A model generated the notes under the pieces. It saw nothing but the letters and a program-made list of their open reading frames with translations, was not told the DNA's origin and made no database searches. Positions 55,483 through 64,000 of a stretch of 64,000 bases of DNA are shown one piece after another. Location of the stretch: contig NW_003314273.1 of the NCBI RefSeq assembly GCF_000143415.4, positions 1,642,052 through 1,706,051 on the forward strand, read 5' to 3'. A program made the position numbers and the translations under genes. The DNA comes from Selaginella moellendorffii (taxonomy: Eukaryota; Streptophyta; Lycopodiopsida; Selaginellales; Selaginellaceae). Every line of letters starts with the position of its first letter. Position 1 is the stretch's first letter.

Positions 55483-56410
55483 GTCGCAAATGTGACTTCG
55501 AGTATCGAGAGTTACCTATTGGCTAGTCCTTATGGACACTCTTCCTTAATGCCACGACGGCAGGAGATCGGTATTGCTGGACCCTTTATCAGTCCCTCTT
55601 GTGCTAGTGGAGTTAACTGGGCATTTCGAGTGTACTTAGACCGGACAAGCATATGGATGGAATTCCTATGTGCTAATAGCTAAGCATATTTATCCCGGTA
55701 ACGATTTCCGTCTCGTTATATTTTGCACTGGCTAGTGACAAGAACCCTTGCATATTGAGACTAGTCCCTCAATAATACTGGACAATAGCTTACCGTGTCT
55801 GCCAAACACTTTCGCTATCATGCCCTTCGTATTAATCTCATTTTTGTCCCAAATGCTATTTATGGAAAGTGTCTAGATTTGCTCATTTGGCATATCTATG
55901 GAAAGTAGAGATTGTTCTGAACATAATGGTGTTTGTCCCGCGTCCAAATTCACAATCTAAGGACATTCCATAATTAATAAATTTCGAGCTTGTCCCAGAG
56001 ATTAACTCCTAATACTAAGGGAGGCTTGAGTGAAAGCCCATTCCTCAACAGGGGGGGGGGGGTATTTATGGGGGGGGTTCCAAATGTATAGTAGGGATAG
56101 TGGGTAGGTTAGGTATAATTTAGCTCCCCCTTGCGTGCTTATCTTTATTCTTTGTCCAGCTTGGGTCTAAGGCTAAGTTTCATACCATGCTAGTTGGTGG
56201 AATACTCATATCCTTGCATTAGGCCACCGGTATGCTAAAATAGTGTTAGATTCCCTTTGGCTCTTTTTTGCATGCTGGTCCTAGCATTGGGATGTTGGAT
56301 GCTCTAGGATTTTTCCAAGTGGCTCTGTGCTCCTGTTCCTTCTCTCCTTGTGTTGTATGCTCGAGAGTTGTTTCGTGGTCTGGTTCCGGGGAACCTTGCT
56401 ATTGCTCCTT
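55483..56410 (+). mobile_element. Second family 3 LTR, 3' end lost
   Basis: TGTCGCAAATGTGACTTCGAG is followed by the whole family 3 LTR body, including the module with a run of twelve G at about 56050-56062. Similarity fades near 56410 before the expected GCGCTACA end. Confidence 0.75.
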
Positions 56411-57857
56411 GAGTAGCTTGGTGTTTGGTTAGTTTTGAGTTTGGTAGGAAAGAGAGTGGCATGAGCTTATCTATGTTATGAACAAAAGTTAGTAGTGTTA
56501 GATATTGTAAAGCTCTATCGGTGGAGTGTGGCATTTATGTTGGATTTTGTCGAATCGAGTTGGCACTTGATACTCATATAAACCTTTGATGTAATGACAT
56601 GGGTATTGCTTGTGGTGTTGCTCAATTAATGATCAAGTCATTGTTATACTTATATCATACACATGTGATAATGAGCAATGTGTTTATGAAGTTGCATGGT
56701 TAAACGATGATCAACCTCAAATTAGTTGATGTTCAAGCTAGTTTACTTATATATAGTAGCATTGTAGTAGCTTTCACTAGATTCTCAATGATGGTCCATT
56801 ATGCTAAGATTAAGTTGGTTCCTTAAGTTTCTTGAGAGTTTGCCTATTAAGGTGTTAGAAAGGGTTATAGCATTCACTTGTTATGGCTTGTTGATTTATT
56901 CGTTAGCTTTTAGAGTAAATTGTCGGATGAAGAAGGTATGTTGTTGAGGCATTGACATCACTAGCACTTGTGTTAGTGGAAGTGGCATTGTTATTTTGAG
57001 TGATGAGGAATTTTCCTTAGAGCTTGATTTTTCATGTCATTTTCCTTGTTAGTGTTTTGGCTTCATATTAGATCTTAAAGGTGGTTGAAAAAGCATGTTA
57101 GTGCAATGTGGATATCTAAAAATATGGTCTTTATGATCAAGCCTTGGATGTTCTCTTTGCATTTTGCGGATGTTAGTGTTGGATATTAGAAATATAGGTA
57201 TGATGTTTGATACTTAAGCATACTATGGGACATGAGAATTAGTGTTGAGATGAATTGGTGTGAAGTTGTAGGTAAGAGGAACTTGGTTGAATTTTGAAAG
57301 TTTGCATTTCTGGATTGAGAGTCAATCTTTCTCTAGGATGGGAAAATTTCCACAAATTTTCTTAGACTTTTCCAATAGCTGATCTATTAGTCACTTTGCT
57401 CGAAAACCATTCCGTTTTCGTAAGCTAGTACAAATTAGTGAAAGGGTTGGAGTTGACTTCAGTTGGCTTAAACCTTAGTAAGTAGTTTGTATGATGCAAC
57501 TCGAAAGGGATACTGACTTTTGGGGCTAAGGCAATTGAGTTGGATAGAGTCTGAAGTTGGTGTAGAAAAGTGGCCATTGCACTTTTCTCAAAAAGGTGAC
57601 CCTTGTGCCTTTCTTCTGTAATATTATGATTGGTGGTAGGTTGCACTTTGCATTTTGTTAGATTCTATGAGAGTAGTGAGCTCTCGTTGATCTTGACTTG
57701 GTCTTAGTGATACTTCGGGACCACATATATATGATAATAACTTGTCTTAACTAGTAAATGCTATTAGTAACCATTATTGAATTCACCTTGTTAATAAGAT
57801 GTCCCTCAATATCGCTGGATGATAGCATACTATGTCTGCTAAACACCCTCGCTATCA
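56411..57857. other. Unassigned AT-rich sequence
   Basis: No gene recognised. Positions about 57655-57705 resemble the reversed left flank of the giant transposon (38535-38584), and about 57803-57857 is a short orphan piece of family 3 LTR (CCCTCAATATCGCTGGATGATAG). The rest has no visible relative in the window. Confidence 0.4.
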
Positions 57858-58324
57858 ATAAGTTTTGTGAATTGGTTTATGGGGAAGTTTTGGGGCACAC
57901 CAATTCCAGCTGTTTGGTACCAAGTTGAAGTTTAGTATGGCTTATCATCCTCAAAATGATGAGCAAACCAAACATGTGAATGCTCAAGTTGAGGATTATC
58001 TCAGTACTATTTCATGGCAAACCAATGTGACTGGGTTGAGCATTTGGACACAATAGAAATTTGTTATAACAACATATTTCATAGCACTATTGCCTGTTCT
58101 CTATAGGAGATGCTGCAAAGGAATGCTCGTGGGGTGCCTCAACAGATTGTTGTAGTAAAATCAATGTCTGAAGTGTTACTCCCAGCTGTTGAGACTTATG
58201 CAGAGCAACTACGCTAAAGTTGGTCTAGAGCTACTGAGGCGATGGGTAGAGCTCAGGATACGTATCGATGTGATAAGGATCAGCATCGATAGGATGTATC
58301 CTATCAAGTGGGAGATCAGGTGTG
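57858..58324 (+). pseudogene. Integrase fragment of a Ty3/gypsy element
   Basis: One frame reads QFQLFGTKLKFSMAYHPQ and then NDEQTKHVNAQVEDYL. Other frames give WVEHLDTIEICYNNIFHS, ARGVPQQIVV and YQVGDQV. It is related to the minus-strand integrase at 34842-35490, and the catalytic Glu after QT is again Lys. It is frameshifted, with stops. A family 2 LTR in the opposite orientation cuts it at 58325. Confidence 0.8.
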
Positions 58325-59120
58325 TGTAAGTGACTAATTTTTCCATTTTACTTTAGTCACTTAACCGCACCTCCGACCACTTGGAAGAGTCTCACTCACA
58401 ACCTCCGTAAGTCCTATTTTGGACTTGGGCTTACTAGCCCCGAGAATGGCATCCCCGCCACTCAACCTATGCACTTGGTCCAAGTGCTCCACGTGCCCGA
58501 TCCCATGACCGACACCCCAAGGTACCACCGACATATCAGCCCGTTACGCTAAGGCCATGCCCCTTTACCTTGGTCACACCGGTGGTCTAACACCACCTGC
58601 ATCACAGTCCCATCTCTCAAGGATTGGGCCATTCGTCCATGAGTGATCATTCCAGATCCACTCCTTAGCATCCTTAGGATGCCCACAGACATGGGGAATA
58701 GCCTTCCCCAATATCCCTTTTCCGGTCTTCACCAAGTCCCTTTCTACCCATGGCCGTGTTCGCCAACACTGCCATTGGATCGAGGCCCACAGGCCCGACC
58801 ACTAAGTCCCACGGTCCTCTAGGACTTCCTCACCTCTCAACTGTATCCGTGGTTACTACACCAAAAGACTACTCCTCTTCCTTTCCACAGTCTGGGCCTT
58901 TGGGACAACATTTCGGAACACCGTGGCCCTACGCGGGCCTCATGGGTACTCTCCCCACCTTCCGCCTTTGGGTGCTCTAGCCATGGGCTTAGAGCGAGGT
59001 TCCGTTGAGCCACACCAGGTATCCAAGTAGGTAGTGCCACCCACACTTGGACTGGGAGTATCGGCCAGACAATCTCCCGGGGGAACTAGAGCCGGCTCTT
59101 GAACACTTCACCAAGCTATC
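58325..59120 (-). mobile_element. Truncated family 2 LTR
   Basis: TGTAAGTGACTAATTTTTCC follows the family 2 LTR to TTCACCAAGCTATC. It then stops before the GGACTC array and the TCTCACA end. Confidence 0.82.
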
Positions 59121-59383
59121 CGTAAGGAATACTTGCCGAATGATCTTGGACTGAGACTTCACGCGGAGCTACGGTGTTTAAAGTAGCGAGGGGACCTCAT
59201 GCATTATGTTAATGCATTTGCTCAGAAGCACATTATAATTGCAAATATGAATGACGAAGATGCTCGAAATTATTTTCTAGAACTTTAAGTTCACTTGATT
59301 TTGAAATTTAAACTGAAGACATACTTGGAGTGTAAGGAGGCAGCACAACAAATTGCCTTTAGTCACTCACTCATAGAACAATA
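59121..59383. other. Unassigned flank of the second giant transposon
   Basis: No feature recognised. It ends CTCACTCATAGAACAAT directly before the terminal repeat; copy 1 has CTCTCATAGAGTCTAA at the same place. Confidence 0.4.
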
Positions 59384-60043
59384 AAGCTCTATTTCGTTAA
59401 AGTGGGATTTATTCAGTAAAATGGGACTAGGTACAAATTTTCAAGTATTTGAAAATGACGTGAAATTATATGTTTTTTGTCCAGGGGCTAGACATATCTG
59501 GGGCATGGTGACTTGCGCGGTGACTTTGTGTCCAGACTGAGTCCATCTAGTTGTATAATAAATCTCATTGTCAAGGTGAACAAGCCGAATCTGAAGCTAA
59601 AGAAGAGCGATGGCATGCGCGCACACACTATTTGTTTGTTCATTGAGCGTGTGGTGAGCTTTCCAAGATGAACGTCATTCCTATTAGCCAGACATATAAC
59701 TTAATAGTGAGAACATTTAGATATTATTCAATGTTATCTTTTTCTAACGAATCTAATTGTAAAGGTGTAGCAAGAGGCATTGCTAGTCTGGAGAAGTCAT
59801 TTAACTCATTTGACCCTTAGTGTATTTTCATGAAACTAAATAACATTCATATTATTAAGGAATTTCTCTAGTACCTTTTTTTTACGACATAGAGGCTTGC
59901 ATTTCTTTCAAAGGTGATTTAGTAAAAGGCCTGAGGGCACATGCCATTCTATTTCTCAGACCGGTATTAAGATATACTAGTGCAAAGGGAAAAAAGTATT
60001 TGGTGATCAAGTAAATGGCATGAGGGCACACGCCATTATAAGC

Positions 60044-60301
60044 CTAAGCGCTAATGGACACCTCCTTTTTGGTACTCTCAGCGGTACTATCATCCTTCTC
60101 CAGGTCAGTTGTTTTGCTTTGGATTGTTGTCTCTGACGTTACTGGGGCGTTCTCGATAGTTGTTAATGTTGCCGTTTGTTCAGAAAAATGATCACCTGGA
60201 GTATAATATGGGGAGTTTGGAAGACTTATATATTCTACATCTTCACCTATCTCTTTCTCCGTCTCCTTTTCTGCCTCACTTACAGATTTTGTGCTTGCCA
60301 T
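60044..60301 (-). CDS. Small acidic protein, copy 2 (85 aa)
   Basis: Same frame and length as the copy at 39245-39502: MASTKSVSEAEKETEKE to KKEVSISA. A few residues differ (DLEKDD for DPEKDD, SISA for STSA). The frame is preserved while silent and replacement changes accumulate. Function unknown. Confidence 0.5.
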   Translation of the reverse strand: MASTKSVSEAEKETEKEIGEDVEYISLPNSPYYTPGDHFSEQTATLTTIENAPVTSETTIQSKTTDLEKDDSTAESTKKEVSISA

Positions 60302-61176
60302 GAGAACAGTCTTCACCCTAAAATATGGAGTTCGTTGTGTTATAAAAGGAAACCAACACACACGCTGCAAGGGAATGATGGTACATAAAGCACGTAAGCC
60401 CACAATATAGGTTTATGTGCCATTAATATGGGCCACACGCCATATTATTAGATTTATGCACGTGTGATTGGTAAATGCATATGTCACATCATCTTTGTTT
60501 TACCTCACACACTATATCAGGCCTAATGAACCATATCACATGTGCGCACATGCTATATATATGGAGAAGTATTATGCAAGGATAGAAAAATTCAATGCAT
60601 GATTGTGGAGAGCAATGGCATGAAGCCACATGCTAAATAACATTTTAGAGAAAGAATTAAAATAGAAACATGCAAACAGTACTGAGTGGACCAAGACTTA
60701 GAAGTGCACAATTGAATGAGGTATTTCTAATAAATATTTCACTCACCTCATATAGGAATGGCTACCACTCTCAAATGGCATATCGCCTCATGCCATCACC
60801 TCGCAATTTGTTATAACAATCCGATGAATTCATATTTGGCTTGTTCACCTTGAACTTTAAGTAAGATTTGCTAGAACAACTAAGAATTTATACTTGTTAT
60901 TTGTATCATCTCACCTAGGAATGGCGTAAGGCCACATGCCATCACGCCTCCTCTGATTCAGATTCGGATTGTTCACCTTGAAATAAAATACATTAGAAAC
61001 TTAGTAAAGGAATATTAATGAATCTCACCTTGAACCCGGGTTATGAATGCCCTTGCTGCATCTCTTGCATGGTCTGGCAAGGTGATGGTGGCACTCTGCT
61101 TCCGCATCCAACCATGCACAACATTATCCACCGATATGCTCATGCTGGGATCCCTTGGATTCAGCACCCATCTCTT

Positions 61177-63672
61177 TTATACGCAATCCTTCGTATATCC
61201 GGAACTTGGCTTGAACCACTCCACAGTTACATTGAAGGAGTTAGTTTCCGCGTCCTCCTCTGCATCAGTGATGCAGCGCCCCACCCATATCATTTGTTTT
61301 TTATTATTGGGTCTGATAAGCACGACCATTCCTTTGCAAACCTGTACTGGATTGAATGCTAAATCCGGCTTCTTGTTCCTCGGCCCACAATAGTGATCCT
61401 CAACATCGTTATCTGTCACTGCATTTCCAGAGGACATTGTTCCGCTACTATCTGGTGCTCTGGGTTCTGGCCAAAAGGACTCTTCCAATTCTTCATATAC
61501 AACCGGCCCATTTTGGATAGCAGATATAATCTTCTCCCAGTATTCGAGCAAAGGCTTGCACCTCTGAAAATAGGATTCTCCACCAAACACCAACCCCCTC
61601 TTCCAGAAGGCAATATGCTGTCTAATCCCGGCCACTATACTTTCCTGGTCTTTGAGTCCATCCGGGTGCATCGGCCGTGGGGAACCCTGAGGAATCATAG
61701 GTTCCCCAGTTATGGGATCTCTCTTGAAGAGTTCAATGCCGTCCACTGGCAGCCACACTGTGTCCCATTCTCTCATCTTGTACCTCATCACTGGAGCACC
61801 GTCACACATGCTGAAATGAAACTGAAGAGGCTTGGAGTGGCCAATCAGCGTTTCGGATCCGTCCCTGATGTAGCCTCTTACAAACCCCTTAAAGTCTGGA
61901 ACCTCTGTCACAACTGCAACTTCAACAGTGCCTTTGATGCAATTTTGGAATTCATCGTAGAGTTGTGGGAGGGTGAGGACATTGGATCGCCGGAGGGACT
62001 CTGCCAGGTGACTGAACATGGCATTGACGTCTTCATGAGTGTGCCCAACCATGAGAAAGCCAAGTGTAACCGTTTCAAATATGCCTTTAGCAACAAGCAT
62101 CGCCAAGTACGCGAAGACGTACATGTTTTTGTTCTCACTGCCAGCATTGTCTGTTTGGAGCAGAAGATGGGGTGGAAGGCCACATCGGCCGCAAGAACTT
62201 CCTTGAGATTCTGCTTCGTTTGGATGAGGCTGTGCATTCACCGGGCGACCAGCCTCGTCGGAATGGCATGAGGCCTCATGTGATAACCCTACAATCTGAC
62301 GGCCAACATATTCACTGGGATGGCATGGGGCCCCACGCGATACTGCAAGCCTTTGCTCCTCCTCCAGCTGAACCCTGTATGGGGTTCGATCGACAAGGGC
62401 CTTATGCAAGGGTTGGCCGTTCAGCTCAGTCTGCGCACTTTGCAGAGACCTTAAGTGTTTTGCTAGGGACGCAATCATCATGTTTGCACCTCCGCCACCC
62501 CATAGAGGTATAAAGAAGTTCCCATAGTTCTGGGCACCATGCCCATGAGCGATTATGCCAAACAGAGACACAGGCAGCTGCATGGATGAAGAGATTGCCT
62601 TGGGGGCAGGATTGAGTCGAGGTAAGCACGTCTTTTTCTGGTCCATTTTATCGTGGATGATGCAGAGGTAAGAGTCAGGTCTCTCCATGGAGAGAATCCT
62701 GTTATGATAATATGCAGTCCTGCAGCTTCTCTGCTCGATGTTGTGGTCGAGCCGCCTTCTAACCAACGTCTCTCGCTCTTGAGCGATGCAAGAATTCTTC
62801 GACAAAGCCATTTTGATAGCAGTGCACTCGTCACACTTTGAAAAGCTGGAGTACTTTCCTATACTCACATCCCTGAACCTATTGCTCCACAATCTACTAA
62901 ATCTAGATTGGCTCAGCTTCCTGTAGCCATTACTCTGGAGTTCCCGATTCACATCTTCCAATATGGCCCCCTTGGTATACATGGAAGGGAGAACTCGTTG
63001 GGTGTCTCGAGTTCCATCTTCTAAGAGGCGGGTTTTATGTGGTTGCCGCTCACTACATGTCTCGACAAACCTCTTGAAGATTGCCACTCCATATACAACA
63101 TGACCCCTGGTTTTATGAGTACCGTCGTTCCCATGGACTGCCTATTGAACCCTTTGTTCCTCGAACTCAGTTTTGATTCTGTAGAATGTGGTTCGAGGGA
63201 CTCCATAAATGATTCTCCATGCCTTCATGCAGACCAAACCCCTCTGGAAGACCATGCCCCCCACCTGATGTTCTGAAGCATCAACAGATGACCGTAATGC
63301 CTCATACACAAAATTGCGAGCTGCCTTCCAGGACAATGTCTTGTATCTTGCTCTCTCCTCTTCAATAGCATCCCAATCAGCATGTTGACAGCACCTCCTC
63401 TTGCAACAAGCAACTGTCGAGACCATTCGAACCTCCATCGCCATTTTCTGCCTTTTCGGTTCGTTGCTCAGATCCCTTTGGCTGCGCTTTAGGAAGGTGT
63501 ACTTTCTTTTCCCATGAAGAGATGTTCTGTCATCAGTTGTAGTGGTGTTTGATTGTGAATCCTTCACATTCTCAAACACTAAGTGCCTCAATTTCCACCG
63601 CACAATGCTTCCAATAGTCAGACTGTTTTCTTCTGTGTCAACAACCTCTAAAATCGCAACTCCAATATCATC
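61177..63672 (-). pseudogene. Transposase-like gene, copy 2, with an extra TAG
   Basis: It matches 40362-42851 with the three acidic motifs intact (IIHDKMDQKK, LLQTDNAGSENKN, GHTHEDVNAMF; the Asp after V is Asn here). A CAG codon in copy 1 (RVQQAVHG) is TAG here (63142-63144), splitting the frame into 153 and 636 codons. The C-terminus reads SSGYTKDCV instead of SSGYDGC because of the 22-bp length difference. It also has the upstream TAG shared with copy 1 (63673-63675). It is likely inactive unless TAG is suppressed. Confidence 0.7.
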
Positions 63673-64000
63673 CTAGCCCAATTCTTGATTAGCAACCGCA
63701 TCTCTTGGATCGACAACTGTGGCTAAGCCCTCAGCTACCACCTCCCCCTCGGGGTTGTTTAGAAACACCTTTGCCTGAATCCATGTAGCACAGTTCTTAA
63801 GATCCACGGAGGGAACATGCGTCGCACTTGCGCTGTCCCCAACATCTGCTTTCTTCTGAAGATTTTTCAAGGCAACAACAACATTTACCCCGACGACCAT
63901 CTCTCCTCGTTCAATAGCGACCACATTCCCATCGAAGACAGTCTCTACTGATACAGCAGCATTGCCTTCCCTAAGCCTTTGACAGTGTATAACAAAGTTC
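63673..64000 (-). CDS. DUF8039-like N-terminal region, copy 2, start outside the window
   Basis: Open from the window edge (NFVIHCQRLREGNAAVSVE) to the same in-frame TAG as in copy 1 after AVANQELG. Its sequence is as in copy 1 over the visible part. Confidence 0.55.
   Translation of the reverse strand, partial: NFVIHCQRLREGNAAVSVETVFDGNVVAIERGEMVVGVNVVVALKNLQKKADVGDSASATHVPSVDLKNCATWIQAKVFLNNPEGEVVAEGLATVVDPRDAVANQELG

Larger units (their letters stand above)
59384..64000. mobile_element. Giant multigene DNA transposon, copy 2 (left 4.6 kb, cut by window end)
   Basis: It begins with the same terminal repeat (59384-59407) and follows 38585-43179 closely, with scattered substitutions and one length difference of 22 bp near 61171-61196. 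Palindromes occur at the matching places (59610, 60015, 60615, 60775, 60921, 62263, 62320). It has the same orientation as copy 1. The two copies share no flanking sequence of any length, so copy 2 arose by transposition, recently. Confidence 0.9.

Overview
The window is nuclear DNA of a eukaryote, most likely a land plant or streptophyte alga. It contains plant-style LTR retrotransposons with primer-binding sites matching the 3' end of initiator tRNA-Met (TGGTATCGGAGC), a chromodomain-type Ty3/gypsy pol remnant, short GT-AG introns, an interstitial TTTAGGG telomere-type run, and stop codons of the kind C-methylation decay leaves. I see no ordinary host gene, and no prokaryotic operon, rRNA or tRNA. 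Almost all of it is nested mobile DNA.

Layout. Positions 1-222 are the tail of a PIF/Harbinger (HARBI1-like) nuclease gene. From 772 to about 38584 lies a stack of LTR elements of three families. Family 1 (TGTAAGGAACC...CTTACA) is a Ty3/gypsy element with decayed gag-pol at 11818-16325, plus a solo LTR. Family 2 (TGTGAGACAC...CGCTTACA) is a large, apparently non-coding retrotransposon family, mostly on the minus strand. Family 3 (TGTTGCGAATG...GCGCTACA) has an A-rich non-coding leader and chromodomain pol remnants nearby. Several insertions can be ordered because target-site duplications and empty-site paralogues are present in the same window: CATAT for the gypsy element, CATGA for a solo LTR nested in an older LTR, and CTTTT for a tandem miniature LTR element (four LTRs, three internal units, exact 512-bp period).

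The most interesting object is 38585-51800, a 13.2-kb DNA transposon with 24-bp terminal inverted repeats. A second, nearly identical copy starts at 59384 and runs off the window. It carries two divergent gene blocks. The minus-strand block encodes a transposase-like protein (DUF7869-type D...D...E/D motifs behind a duplicated DUF8039-like domain) and a small acidic protein. The plus-strand block encodes a multi-exon protein with a ParB/sulfiredoxin-like domain, followed by an acidic protein ending in an FCP1/NIF-type HAD phosphatase-like domain. The two plus-strand parts can be joined in one reading frame.

The element is peppered with more than 20 copies of a 22-bp palindrome (ATGGCRTG-N6-CAYGCCAT). 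They lie between genes, inside very short introns (38-54 nt), and inside exons where they are translated. I found no full-length copy in the rest of the window. A ParB-like protein encoded next to many dispersed palindromes invites a parS-like or self-marking hypothesis, which is inference only.

Between and after the two giant copies (51801-59383) lie inverted family-3 sequences, family-2 solo LTRs and an integrase fragment. Intergenic stretches not listed separately hold nothing I can recognise.
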